Positions 37,787 through 47,783 of a stretch of 64,000 nucleotides of DNA are shown one piece after another. Made by a program: the position numbers and the translations under genes. This stretch comes from Thalassotalea sp. PP2-459 (GTDB lineage: Bacteria; Pseudomonadota; Gammaproteobacteria; Enterobacterales; Alteromonadaceae): the NCBI RefSeq assembly GCF_001913705.1, contig NZ_MKQD01000065.1, positions 62,001 to 126,000 on the forward strand. The letters are read 5' to 3'. The notes under the pieces are model-generated. The model saw nothing but the letters and a program-made list of their open reading frames with translations, was not told the origin of the DNA and made no database searches. The stretch's first letter is position 1; the number at the start of each line of letters is the position of its first letter.

Positions 37787-39415
37787 ATGATGAAATTTTT
37801 TAAAAAACGAATACCTATAATTGATGCCAGTGATGCACATCTTGTGATGCACTCATTAGGAGGCGACAAATATGCTTTTTGTGAGATTGTCTCTCGCTAT
37901 CAAAACTTACTTTGCTCTGTAGCCTATTCAGCCATTGGTGATATAAAACAAAGTGAAGATCTTGCCCAAGAAGCCTTTATTGAAGCTTGGAAGAAGCTTG
38001 ATACCCTTCGAGATCCTGAAAAGCTTAAATCATGGTTGTGCGGTATTTTACGGTTCAAGGTCAGTCACTTTCGCCGAAAAGAAAATAATCAGCCAATTAC
38101 AAATGCCAGCGAACTTAATGTACAAGATGATCACGCACAAAAGAATGCTGAATTAGATACCGCGATGATTGCGCAGCAAGAGCAAGACTTGTTATGGAAA
38201 ACACTGAATACAATGGAAGAAACCTATCGCGAACCTTTGGTATTATTTTATCGTGAACAACAATCTATCGAACGGGTAGCGAGTGAACTTGATTTATCTG
38301 AAGACACAGTGAAACAGCGACTTTCTCGCGGGCGTAAATTATTAAAAACTGCTGTGAATTCATTTGTTGAAGATACATTAGAAAAAAGTAAGCCTGGGGT
38401 GGCTTTTACTACCGCTATCTTTACCATTATTAGCGATATCGCACCGCCCGCAAAGGCGGCTGTTTTTGGTGCAAGTGCGGTGAAAACCAGTAGTTTGTTT
38501 AAACTGGGAACCATACTTACGTTTCTCGCAGTGTCTTCAGGTTTTATTAGTTCATTTTTTGGCTTACGGGCTGGACTTGATCAATCACGAACTGTGAATG
38601 AACGTCGCTTAGTGATCAAATCTGTTGTGTTATTTTTTACCTTTGCATGTTTGTTTGTTCTGGCGATGTTAGGACTAAAACATTATGTCTATGCAAACCA
38701 TGAGAGTGCTAAAATGATGGCTATTATCTCACAACTTGTGGTACTGGCATTTGTTGCATGTTATTTGTACCTTGCCGTGGCGATGGTTGTCGCACAGAAA
38801 ACTCTACGTCAGCATGAGCGGTTATTTCATCCTGAAGCTTTCCTACATGAAAGTGACCAAGCATCATCAAAACAGCGTGAATATATCAGTAAGTTAACAC
38901 TATTTGGCGTACCTTTGGTGCATATTCAATTTAGTATTCCAGAGCAAAATGATAAATCGGCGTTTGGTTGGATAGCCGGTGGAAGTTATGCAAGAGGGTT
39001 ATTATTTGCATGGGGAGGTGTTGCCATAGCGCCTATTAGTGTGGGTATTATCTCTGTTGGGGTATTGGCTATTGGCGCGATTGGGTTCGGTCTATTTAGT
39101 TTAGGTACTGTTGCAATAGGGGTTCTTGCGTTTGGTGCATCAGCAATTGGTTATCAAGCATATTCGTCTTTATCTTCTCTAGGTTGGGAAAGTGCCTTTA
39201 GTGGAGGTTTTTCAATTGCCAAAGAAGGTGCTATAGGTGCAATAGCCTTTGCCAAACAAGCAAATACAGAACTTGCCGCAGATATTGTTAAACTGCAATT
39301 GTTTGAACAGCATCATCATTGGATATTAGGTGCGCTTGCTATCATGGTTATTGTACCTGCAATCTATTATGCGCGACAGGTGAAGAAACGTATTAAGGCA
39401 ATTAAGCACAATTAA
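37787..39415 (+). CDS. ECF-type sigma factor fused to polytopic membrane domain
   Basis: A 542-residue protein. Residues of about 24-95 match sigma-70 region 2 (SRYQNLLCSVAYSAIG, QSEDLAQEAFIEAWKKL), and residues of about 134-190 match region 4 (SIERVASELDLSEDTVKQRLSRGRKLL). The remaining 350 residues are unusual for a sigma factor: hydrophobic segments near 235-260, 278-300 and 310-340, then a small-residue-rich stretch with repeated Gly-x-x-x/Ala-Ile-Gly patterns (about 405-460), and a last helix near 515-535. The sigma part would be held at the membrane and perhaps released or controlled there. No separate anti-sigma gene is adjacent. AGGA is 7 bases before the ATG at 37787. Confidence 0.85.
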   Translation: MMKFFKKRIPIIDASDAHLVMHSLGGDKYAFCEIVSRYQNLLCSVAYSAIGDIKQSEDLAQEAFIEAWKKLDTLRDPEKLKSWLCGILRFKVSHFRRKENNQPITNASELNVQDDHAQKNAELDTAMIAQQEQDLLWKTLNTMEETYREPLVLFYREQQSIERVASELDLSEDTVKQRLSRGRKLLKTAVNSFVEDTLEKSKPGVAFTTAIFTIISDIAPPAKAAVFGASAVKTSSLFKLGTILTFLAVSSGFISSFFGLRAGLDQSRTVNERRLVIKSVVLFFTFACLFVLAMLGLKHYVYANHESAKMMAIISQLVVLAFVACYLYLAVAMVVAQKTLRQHERLFHPEAFLHESDQASSKQREYISKLTLFGVPLVHIQFSIPEQNDKSAFGWIAGGSYARGLLFAWGGVAIAPISVGIISVGVLAIGAIGFGLFSLGTVAIGVLAFGASAIGYQAYSSLSSLGWESAFSGGFSIAKEGAIGAIAFAKQANTELAADIVKLQLFEQHHHWILGALAIMVIVPAIYYARQVKKRIKAIKHN

Positions 39416-39576
39416 CAGTATAATCTATAATAATGTATTCAATGATTTATTGAATCAATGATAGGTAACTGATTGGGTATCATTGTTATCTGATGAGTCA
39501 TGATGTATATGTAATAAATTGGGTATGAACTAAACCTCTGCCATTATAATAAGCGCAGTATTGAGAGCAAATTTTT

Positions 39577-41073
39577 ATGGATAAAGTCGTTAATTCGGCG
39601 GTGAGAATCGCCTTTATTTACGCAGTATTTTCGGGTCTTTGGATATTGTTCTCAGATTTTGCCGTTGAAACCTTTATTGACAGTGCAAATTTACGCGCAC
39701 TTGCACAAACGTATAAAGGACTCATTTTCGTTTTTGTAACTGCAATGATGCTGTTGTTATTGGTGTACCGAAATAACCAGGCATTAGAGAAAACGAATGA
39801 CTTAGATGGTCTGACGGGGCTATATAGTATTAATATGTTCATCCGTTCTTTGGATAAATCTATACGCTCACTTCACTCTCATGAACAAATCATTCTCGGT
39901 TATTTAGACATTGATGACTTTAAAACGTTAAATGAGGCGATAGGGTTTGACCGTGCGGATATGTTTTTACGAGATTTGGCAGCTGATATCTCAAAAGCGA
40001 CGCTTGCGGGTTCTGTGACGGCTCGGTTACATGCCGATCAATTTGCTAGCTTTGCTTTCATTGATACGAATGAAGAATTCGATATGGATGCTCATGTATT
40101 GAGCTTTCAACGGCTTTTTGCAAAACGTGCGAAACAAAATGGTATTAATGTTACTTGCTGTATTGGCGTTGCACTATACCCAACAGACGGTAGGAATGCG
40201 AAAGAATTAATGGTATCGGCAACAGAAGCACTTGGTGTGGCGAAACAGCAAAAAAATGCTATTCAATATCATGATAAAGCATTAACAAAAATTGCCATGC
40301 AACGTCGTCAAATGGTGTTAGATCTTCGACAAGCGATAAAAGAAAATGCTCTTACTGTTGTCTATCAACCGAAATATAATTTAAATACGTTATCGATAAG
40401 TGGCGTTGAAGTGCTAGTTCGCTGGATTCACGAAAAGCATGGTTTTGTATCTCCAGCAGATTTTATTCCACTTGCTGAAGACAACCATCTCACCAATGCT
40501 ATTTCAAAGCTAGTCATTGGTAAAGCGGCTGAAGAGCTAGAAATTGCAGGCTTGCTGGGTGGTGAATTACAACGTATTGCCGTTAATGTATCAGCAACAG
40601 AATTTAATAATATTGATGAGATGCAGGGGTTAACGAAATTTATTAAAAACCTTGAGAACTTCGCTCCTTTTGTCAGTATAGAAATTACAGAAACGGCGAC
40701 ATTGACCGATATGAAAAAAAGCGTTGATATTATCGCTGATCTACAACAACAGGGTATCACTATTTCAATAGATGACTTTGGAACAGGTTATACGTCTCTG
40801 ACAATGCTGAAAGATTTGACCGTGGATGAGATTAAAATTGATCGTAGTTTTATAGCTGAAATAGAACATGACGAACGCTCAAAAACGATCGTCAATGCCA
40901 TTATCGTTATGGCAAAAAGCTTCGGGGTTAATATTGTTGCTGAGGGCATAGAAACAGAGCAACAATTGTCTTTATTGCAAAATATGGGATGCGAAGAAGC
41001 GCAAGGGTTCTATTTAGCAAAACCGATGCCTATTGAGGATTTAACGCGGCATATAAAACAGCTTAACCATTGA
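39577..41073 (+). CDS. Membrane EAL phosphodiesterase with degenerate GGDEF domain
   Basis: A 498-residue protein with two membrane helices (about residues 7-30 and 46-66), then a GGDEF-fold domain and an EAL domain. The GGDEF signature is replaced by HADQF, so diguanylate cyclase activity is unlikely. The EAL domain keeps the expected metal and catalytic residues (EVLVRW, NVSATEFNN, IEITET, DDFGTGYTSL, KIDRSF, AEGIET), so it should hydrolyse cyclic di-GMP. The degenerate domain may bind GTP as a regulator, as in known relatives. It is a single gene ending at a bidirectional terminator. Confidence 0.88.
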   Translation: MDKVVNSAVRIAFIYAVFSGLWILFSDFAVETFIDSANLRALAQTYKGLIFVFVTAMMLLLLVYRNNQALEKTNDLDGLTGLYSINMFIRSLDKSIRSLHSHEQIILGYLDIDDFKTLNEAIGFDRADMFLRDLAADISKATLAGSVTARLHADQFASFAFIDTNEEFDMDAHVLSFQRLFAKRAKQNGINVTCCIGVALYPTDGRNAKELMVSATEALGVAKQQKNAIQYHDKALTKIAMQRRQMVLDLRQAIKENALTVVYQPKYNLNTLSISGVEVLVRWIHEKHGFVSPADFIPLAEDNHLTNAISKLVIGKAAEELEIAGLLGGELQRIAVNVSATEFNNIDEMQGLTKFIKNLENFAPFVSIEITETATLTDMKKSVDIIADLQQQGITISIDDFGTGYTSLTMLKDLTVDEIKIDRSFIAEIEHDERSKTIVNAIIVMAKSFGVNIVAEGIETEQQLSLLQNMGCEEAQGFYLAKPMPIEDLTRHIKQLNH

Positions 41074-41087
41074 TTTAGAAATAAAAA

Positions 41088-41114
41088 AAGAAACTACCTT
41101 ATTGGTAGTTTCTT
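41088..41114. terminator. Bidirectional intrinsic terminator
   Basis: AAGAAACTACC pairs perfectly with GGTAGTTTCTT around a 5-base loop, with an A-run before and T-rich sequence after. It serves the convergent EAL gene and the S15-family hydrolase gene. Confidence 0.8.
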
Positions 41115-41120
41115 AACTAA

Positions 41121-43448
41121 TTAAGGCTGCCAAACCTTTAGAGGTAAGTTAATTTCACTATCGTTAAACCAAGTTAAGACTAATGGTTTGCCAGCATCAG
41201 CGATAGTTTCACTACCAACATCTTTACCTGACCCCATATTAACTTGTGCGTTGCGATTTTTATTCACATTTAACACGATGGCAAGTCGGCTACCTTTTTT
41301 CAACAGCATTGCAGTCATTCTAGCGTTAACGATAGGAATATTTTTTTTCTCATTAGGGGTTAACAGCTCTCGCCTACTCATATTATGTGCGTAGCTTGCT
41401 CTGCTGATATAAGTTTGCAAATGCATTGACTTTCCGGTGTTATCAATGGCAAATAGTGTGTAACCAATATCAACATCTTTTTTATTAACGGCCAATGATA
41501 AAGTACCATGTATTTGACCCGATAATTCCATGGGTTGCTCAAAAGGCTCGGTCATCAAGACGACGCCATTATCAACGTTAAATGATTCTGACATGATTGG
41601 CCAAGGAGAAACGTTGTGTTCTGTTGTGCGATCAGCCATATCTACGGTTTGTTTTATAAAATTCAGTTTTGAATCCATTTTATTACTTAGCAAATAATGC
41701 CCCTGTTCATTAGCGTTAGTCTGAAAATAAAACGATTGTGCGTTTTTATTCATCTCTGCTAATGACGCTTTATGTAGCCATTGGTTACTTCCCATTACTT
41801 GATAGTTCACTTTGTTCTTTAGCAACGTTGGCTTTGCTGTATTTTTTAATAAATAGTCAAACCATTGAAAAACGATTTCTTCCGTGTCTTTTTCTAGCGC
41901 TACGGCGTCAAGTTTGTAGTTGCTGTGATGAGTTCTTACCTTGTTTTGTGCTGTATGGTGATTATATGGTCCGATTAACAAAGTATGATCTGCATTTGGG
42001 TTATGTTGATAGTGACGGGTTAAGTAATCTAATGCAGAAATCTGCCCACCATCGAAATAACCTGTAATTGTTAATACGGGAATATCTATTCTTTGATATT
42101 CTTGTTTTACTGGTACCATCGCTTGATAATAAGTATCAAAGCTTGGGTGCTTTAACCATTTTTGGAACCATGGATTATTTTTTCCGTCTAATTTGTCAAT
42201 AGATGAGATTGATTTTCCACTTTCATACAGTTCTTTAACGAGTGCATTTCGCTTTTGCCAATTGGCGTAAACACTATGATCAACGGTTTTGTTATTGGTG
42301 ACATGAAATGCCCATTCATAATTTGCCGTTAACATAATGTTGTTTTCATATGGTAAACCGGTAATTAAGCTTGCAGCTGCATAGGGTGCTATTGCCTTGA
42401 GCGCTTTTGGCATATGTTTGGCTGTTGCCCATTGGGTAAAACCATTATAACTACCGCCATACATGACTACTTCGCCATTACTCCATGGTTGTTTACTGAT
42501 CCAATTGATGACTGCTGTCGCATCTTGTCCATCATGTTCGAATGGCGTAATAGTATTGCTGCTTAAGCGTTTGCCTCTACTGTTAGCAATTAGGCCGATA
42601 TAGCCATGTGCGGCGGCATGCATAGCTGTTTTTATATGGCTTTTTTCGTCGGCATAAATAGTGAATTGCATGGCTGTAGGTAGCGTCATTTCCCGATGTT
42701 TCGGCATCACAATAGTGGCTGTGAGTTCAATACCTTCACTGGTTGTTATTAATACTTCAGGTTGAATATCAAATCGTTTATTTTGCTCTGTAACGAGCAT
42801 GGGATTCACTCGCGGAATGACCTCAGTAAGCACTCGATAAAGATGTGCATTGGTAATTAAATTAATGGCTTGGTTTATCGACAGTGTTTCTTCGTTTTTT
42901 AATCCCTTAAAAATGTTATAGGCATAATCTTGCGCATTATCGATAGACCAACCAAGTGCTAAGCTTAAATTCACTAATGCTTCGTCATCAGCCTTATCCA
43001 ATCGATGTGAAAACTGTTGACTAATGGCAGACCCAAGATCAGATTGTTTATCTTTCAATAATTGTAAAGCTTGGCTGTATAATTGGTAATGGCTATAGTT
43101 AATACCATTGGGGTGTTTATTGATAAGAGATAACAGTTGTTTGTGTTTGCCTAAGAGCGATAGTAACGCAACTTTACTGAACACACTTTGTTCTTCTACA
43201 ACACTCGCCGGTAATTGCTGTGCTAAAGCGAGCAACTGTTGGTGAAATATCGTATCAGTTAATAATGACAAAGCGTGATCTCGAGAAGTCATTGGAGCAC
43301 CCTTTAGCTGACTAGGCATTATCAATTCATTTGAGTTTTCTTCTGCTTTGACAGGGGTAATGACGGTGAAAGTTACCACGATAAATTGAGTCAAAGGACG
43401 TCGGAAAAAACGCCCAATTGACTGAAAAAACGTTGTTAAAATAATCAT
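41121..43448 (-). CDS. CocE/NonD (peptidase S15) family hydrolase, exported
   Basis: A 775-residue protein with an N-terminal signal-like hydrophobic segment (LTQFIVVTFTVITPVKA). The central part is an X-Pro dipeptidyl-peptidase/CocE-type alpha/beta-hydrolase: nucleophile Ser in MYGGSYNGFTQW, Asp in ITGYFDGGQISAL, and His in IGPYNHHTAQNK. The C-terminal beta-sandwich (from about residue 600) is the usual X-Pro C domain. It should act in the periplasm or outside on peptides or esters; the substrate is unknown. AAGGAT lies before the ATG. It is divergent from the CadC-like regulator, which may control it. Confidence 0.85.
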   Translation of the reverse strand: MIILTTFFQSIGRFFRRPLTQFIVVTFTVITPVKAEENSNELIMPSQLKGAPMTSRDHALSLLTDTIFHQQLLALAQQLPASVVEEQSVFSKVALLSLLGKHKQLLSLINKHPNGINYSHYQLYSQALQLLKDKQSDLGSAISQQFSHRLDKADDEALVNLSLALGWSIDNAQDYAYNIFKGLKNEETLSINQAINLITNAHLYRVLTEVIPRVNPMLVTEQNKRFDIQPEVLITTSEGIELTATIVMPKHREMTLPTAMQFTIYADEKSHIKTAMHAAAHGYIGLIANSRGKRLSSNTITPFEHDGQDATAVINWISKQPWSNGEVVMYGGSYNGFTQWATAKHMPKALKAIAPYAAASLITGLPYENNIMLTANYEWAFHVTNNKTVDHSVYANWQKRNALVKELYESGKSISSIDKLDGKNNPWFQKWLKHPSFDTYYQAMVPVKQEYQRIDIPVLTITGYFDGGQISALDYLTRHYQHNPNADHTLLIGPYNHHTAQNKVRTHHSNYKLDAVALEKDTEEIVFQWFDYLLKNTAKPTLLKNKVNYQVMGSNQWLHKASLAEMNKNAQSFYFQTNANEQGHYLLSNKMDSKLNFIKQTVDMADRTTEHNVSPWPIMSESFNVDNGVVLMTEPFEQPMELSGQIHGTLSLAVNKKDVDIGYTLFAIDNTGKSMHLQTYISRASYAHNMSRRELLTPNEKKNIPIVNARMTAMLLKKGSRLAIVLNVNKNRNAQVNMGSGKDVGSETIADAGKPLVLTWFNDSEINLPLKVWQP

Positions 43449-43635
43449 TTTTTATCCTTATTAACGCAATAATTCTTAATGGTTATATGAGCGTTTTGAT
43501 AGATTGAAGTTACGCAACAAAGATACTTGGTTTACAAAAAGTGTCGTGATTAAACCATGACTTTTGATGACTTTTCGTGACCAGCTAAGTGGTTTATGAT
43601 AATTTACAATCACTTAACACGGTGTAGATACAACT

Positions 43636-45774
43636 ATGCGCTGGCAAATAGCACACTTTATTTTTTGTGATCAACAACAGTCACTTGTCGATGAAAAACA
43701 GACATTACAGTTAGAGCCTATGGCAGTAGAGTTGTTGCGATATTTTTGTCAGCACCCAGATGTGATTATTAGTAAAGATGAGTTAATCACAAACGTATGG
43801 CTTGGAAGGCTTGTCAGTGATAATACGGTAAGTAAGCTGATTACAAAGCTGAGGAAAGCGTTTGCAGATAACCCGAGACAACCCCAATTTATCGCCACTT
43901 TTCCGAAAAAAGGCTATAAGTTTATTGCGACTGTCACAAGGATGGATGAGCAACAAACTACTAGAGAAACGACACCACAACCGACTGATAATATTTTAGA
44001 AGATTCTCCGTTACGAGTAATTCAGACAAACCCCCCTGTGGTTAATCATTCAGATAGCGAAGTGAATCATGCAGAGTTACTGCCAAATTCGAGGATAGCT
44101 AAGCCGAAGCGTCAGTTAATTATCATGTTATTGATGATTGCGTTTATAGTTGTGACTTACCTAATTTGGCCGGTAAACAATGAAGCGAGAATAACAACAT
44201 CAGCTCAAGCATTAACCACAGATGCTGGTGATGAGCTTTTCCCTGAATTTTCACCAGACGGTACGCGGGTAGCCTATTTATCTAATATACAAGGTAATGT
44301 GTATTTAAGAATAAAACGAATTGTTGATGAAAAAGTGATCACGATTGATGATCATGGAGACATAGGTGTTGGCCCTGCAAGTTGGAATGATGACGGGACA
44401 AAACTGGCGTATTTAGTCGGAAATAGCAATCAATGCCAATATTTCATTCGAGAGATTAGTGGCTTGACGTTAGGAAAGCCAACACTCATTCATAATTGTA
44501 CAGCTGGCAGTTTTGGCAAAATTTTATTTACCCATGATGATAAACGTTTAGTGTATGCTGAAAATAATGGCATCGGTACACCATATGCATTGTTTTCCAT
44601 TCATAGTGAAACTGGTGAACAGAGGCTAGTAGCACAACCTGACATTTATTTAGGGGGGAATAGCCAGTTCGATTTGCACCCGACAGAAAATAAATTATTA
44701 ATCTCATCTCCCGACCAACAACAATGGGAAGGTTTTTATCAGTTAGATATAGAACGCGATAAATTAACTTTTTTATTTAAACTAAACGCTTATGTTTGTT
44801 GTGCGATATGGAGCCATGATGGCAACCATGTCGTCATGATGGGCGAACACCCCGCTTATGAATTGATTCGTTATCGCTTAACGGGGAAAAAAGAAGGCGT
44901 TATTTATTCTGGCACACGTGTTATTCGTGCTCCAAGAAGGCACATTAATGGACAAGATTATTTGTTTTCAGCAGGTAATAAGAATATAGATATTGCGTTA
45001 TTAGCGCTAGACACTAAACAACAAGTGATGATTGCTGACAGTTCGGTAAATGAGCAATTTTCTCGTTTTTCTCATCATTCGAATCAGGTTGCTTATATAT
45101 CATTAGCGACTGGCCACGAAGAAGTATGGCTCACTGATCTTAATCGTTTAACTCGCCGTAAACTCACTCACTTTAATGATGATAGGCATTACTTAGATTT
45201 ACGTTGGTCGCCTGATGACCGTTATTTAATGGCACTAACATTAAATGAAATTCACTTGATCTCGTTGGAAGATGGAACGTTTATTCGACTGAAAATACCT
45301 CAAAATGAAATTAGAGGGGTATCATTTAAGCGCAATAGTGTTATCGCTTACAGTGTTAAAGTCGATGAACGATGGCAAGTGCACTTTTATGACTTGAAAA
45401 CAGATTCCGTATCTAAAGCTGAACGTCGTTGGCAGTATGTACATTTTAGTGATAAAGAACAAAATACTTTATGGCTAGACCAGCAACATCAACTATTCGT
45501 CGGGAATAAGAATAAGAAATTAGTGAACAATCTTGAGCTTGCTAACTATGTGATGAATGGACGTCAATTTAATTTGCGTAAAAGGGGCCTGTATTGGTAT
45601 TGGTTTGATAGCAATAGGCAAGAGATTCTATCGCTGTTAAGTGAAAATGATAGTATACAACCACTGGTTAAAACACGTATTAGTGACTTTGATATTGCAG
45701 AGGGACAGCTAAGTTACAGCCAAGCCAATCAAAATAATGTTGATATTTATCAAACATACAAAGCGACTAAATAA
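43636..45774 (+). CDS. CadC/ToxR-like membrane transcriptional regulator with TolB-type propeller
   Basis: A 712-residue one-component regulator. Residues 1-105 are an OmpR-type winged helix (LEPMAVELLRYFCQHPDVIISKDELI, SDNTVSKLITKLRKAF, KKGYKFIA). A single membrane helix lies near 160-180, and the rest is a periplasmic beta-propeller of PD40/TolB-like repeats (FPEFSPDGTRVAYLS and others). Such proteins sense envelope or peptide signals. It is divergent from the S15-family hydrolase, a probable target. Its stop codon overlaps the convergent hemN end by 8 bases. Confidence 0.88.
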   Translation: MRWQIAHFIFCDQQQSLVDEKQTLQLEPMAVELLRYFCQHPDVIISKDELITNVWLGRLVSDNTVSKLITKLRKAFADNPRQPQFIATFPKKGYKFIATVTRMDEQQTTRETTPQPTDNILEDSPLRVIQTNPPVVNHSDSEVNHAELLPNSRIAKPKRQLIIMLLMIAFIVVTYLIWPVNNEARITTSAQALTTDAGDELFPEFSPDGTRVAYLSNIQGNVYLRIKRIVDEKVITIDDHGDIGVGPASWNDDGTKLAYLVGNSNQCQYFIREISGLTLGKPTLIHNCTAGSFGKILFTHDDKRLVYAENNGIGTPYALFSIHSETGEQRLVAQPDIYLGGNSQFDLHPTENKLLISSPDQQQWEGFYQLDIERDKLTFLFKLNAYVCCAIWSHDGNHVVMMGEHPAYELIRYRLTGKKEGVIYSGTRVIRAPRRHINGQDYLFSAGNKNIDIALLALDTKQQVMIADSSVNEQFSRFSHHSNQVAYISLATGHEEVWLTDLNRLTRRKLTHFNDDRHYLDLRWSPDDRYLMALTLNEIHLISLEDGTFIRLKIPQNEIRGVSFKRNSVIAYSVKVDERWQVHFYDLKTDSVSKAERRWQYVHFSDKEQNTLWLDQQHQLFVGNKNKKLVNNLELANYVMNGRQFNLRKRGLYWYWFDSNRQEILSLLSENDSIQPLVKTRISDFDIAEGQLSYSQANQNNVDIYQTYKATK

Positions 45775-47137
45775 CACGGGAAAAGCGTTGTTGATTCAAA
45801 TGCTGTTTCATATATACATCGAAACTCATGGCAATTATTCGAATTAATAATCGTGCCCGTTGATTAATGTTAATGCGTTGTCTTGTTATTGATACTAAAT
45901 CATCGTTGATGAAACAGGCGAGTGTTTGTAATTCATCGGCAAAGTATTGATCAAAACAAATGGAAAATTGATTTTCGATAGCTGTTTTATCAATATACAT
46001 ATTACACATTAGTGACTTGATTACTTGGCCACGAATGACATCGTCTTGTGTTAATGTTAGCCCTTTAGTTATCGCTTGCCCTTGTACATCAATAGCACGG
46101 TAATATTGTTTTAATTCTTTTTCGTTTTGGCTATAGCTATTTCCAATAGCGCTGATTGAAGAGACACCTAGTCCGAGTAAATCGCAGCTACCCTGAGTGG
46201 TATATCCCTGAAAATTACGGTGTAAGGTGCCTTCGCGCTGCGCTATAGCCAGTTCATCATCAGGCTTAGCAAAGTGATCCATACCAATAAACTCATAACC
46301 ATATTGACATAATCGTTCAATAGCTAATTTCATCAAGGCAAATTTTTCTTGTGCATTAGGTAACCACTCATCACGTAGTTTACGTTGAGCAGCGAAACGA
46401 CTCGGCAGGTGTGCATAACTAAACAATGAAATGCGATCTACGCTCATTTCGTAGACTTTATCGATAGTCTTACTGAATGTTTCTGGTGTTTGATGTGGTA
46501 AGCCATAGATCAAATCAACATTTACTGAACGAAAGCCTAGCCGTTTTGCTCGCGCAATAATACTGGCAATAAAGTCGGTTGACTGCGTACGATTAATTGC
46601 TTGTTGTACTTTACCGTCAACATCTTGCACGCCAATGCTTAAACGATTAAAGCCTAATTCGTATAAATGATCGATTAACTCAAGATCAATTTCACGGGGG
46701 TCAATTTCAATGCTCATCTCAATGTCTTCTAAAAACGAAAATGCTTTTTTTAAATGATATACAAGAAAGCTCAATTGATTTTTAGTTAAAAAGCTTGGTG
46801 TGCCTCCACCCAAATGTAATTGTTTAACCTGATATTTTTGGAATAGCGGCGCTTTTGTTTTTAACTCTTTTATTAAATAATCAAGATAAATATCTGCTTT
46901 ATCACGTTGTCTCGTAACCACTTTATTACAACCACAGTAGTAGCATAATGAGTGGCAAAACGGGATGTGAACATAAAGCGATAACGTATTATTCTTTGAG
47001 TTTTCTATCGCAGAAGCCAAATCAATAGCAGTAAAGTGATCATGAAATTCAAGCGCGGTTGGGTATGAAGTATAGCGCGGTCCACTGGTATTATATTTTC
47101 CCAGTAATGTTTGATCAAAATACAGTTCAGTTTGCAT
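45767..47137 (-). CDS. hemN: Oxygen-independent coproporphyrinogen III dehydrogenase
   Basis: A 456-residue radical-SAM enzyme of anaerobic heme synthesis, converting coproporphyrinogen III to protoporphyrinogen IX. The iron-sulfur motif CHSLCYYCGC is at residues 61-70; GPRYTSYPTA and LHLGGGTPSFL are family signatures, and the usual C-terminal HemN domain is present. I used the ATG at 47137, with AAAGG upstream, which gives the normal N-terminus; 13 more residues are open upstream. Gene order yihI-DUF2489-hemN is on one strand. It converges with, and overlaps by 8 bases, the CadC-like gene. Confidence 0.93.
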   Translation of the reverse strand: MQTELYFDQTLLGKYNTSGPRYTSYPTALEFHDHFTAIDLASAIENSKNNTLSLYVHIPFCHSLCYYCGCNKVVTRQRDKADIYLDYLIKELKTKAPLFQKYQVKQLHLGGGTPSFLTKNQLSFLVYHLKKAFSFLEDIEMSIEIDPREIDLELIDHLYELGFNRLSIGVQDVDGKVQQAINRTQSTDFIASIIARAKRLGFRSVNVDLIYGLPHQTPETFSKTIDKVYEMSVDRISLFSYAHLPSRFAAQRKLRDEWLPNAQEKFALMKLAIERLCQYGYEFIGMDHFAKPDDELAIAQREGTLHRNFQGYTTQGSCDLLGLGVSSISAIGNSYSQNEKELKQYYRAIDVQGQAITKGLTLTQDDVIRGQVIKSLMCNMYIDKTAIENQFSICFDQYFADELQTLACFINDDLVSITRQRININQRARLLIRIIAMSFDVYMKQHLNQQRFSRVI

Positions 47138-47261
47138 TAGTTTAGCCTTTACGATGTTTGACAGTCGAGTGTTCAAAAGGGGTAGAACACTCGTATTTTA
47201 TCAATGCAGGTAAAAAACTTTTTGATCAAGCGCAAGCTTTACATATAAATGTGGTCAGTAA

Positions 47262-47771
47262 CTATGCTGCGCTGTTAACTTCTTCGTTAAGGGTTGAAAT
47301 ACGTTCATTAGCGTATTGGTGTAACAGCTCGATATCTTGATGAATGCTTGGTTGTAATCGACTTTCTGCTTTCATTCTGACTAAGTCAAGTTTCATGCGT
47401 TCACGTTTTTCAAGCTTTTTACGTTCTTCAAGAATTGGCATGTGCTTAATTGCATTGTATAACTCAAAAATGCTTGGAAACTCACTAGCAAGTTTACTCG
47501 ATGTTTTTAATGAGTCGAGTAATACGCTTAAACGCCAACAACCTTCTGATAACTCACATTGCTCCTCTTTCATTGCTCGGACAATGATCACAATACTATC
47601 GAGTATCTTCTTATCATGCGCACGCAACTTTTCTTGTTGTTGTTTTTGTGCACTTTGTTGCGCTTTTTTTTGCTGGTTTACTTGCTTTAATAACATGCCT
47701 GCATAAAAAGCAAGCGCTGCGATTATTAGGCCGCCAATAACGAATAATTCGAGCCAATATTGTTCAAACAT
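47262..47771 (-). CDS. DUF2489 family membrane protein
   Basis: A 169-residue protein with one N-terminal membrane helix (LELFVIGGLIIAALAFYAGMLL), then a Gln/Lys-rich coiled coil and a helical domain. It matches DUF2489, of unknown function. It starts 12 bases after the yihI stop and precedes hemN by about 125 bases, so it is probably co-transcribed with yihI. Confidence 0.8.
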   Translation of the reverse strand: MFEQYWLELFVIGGLIIAALAFYAGMLLKQVNQQKKAQQSAQKQQQEKLRAHDKKILDSIVIIVRAMKEEQCELSEGCWRLSVLLDSLKTSSKLASEFPSIFELYNAIKHMPILEERKKLEKRERMKLDLVRMKAESRLQPSIHQDIELLHQYANERISTLNEEVNSAA

Positions 47772-47783
47772 AATGTTCCTGTG

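Noticed and set aside
37499-37852. 117-residue minus-strand open frame spanning the sigma factor start
   Set aside because: It overlaps the starts of two better supported genes in other frames and has no family features.
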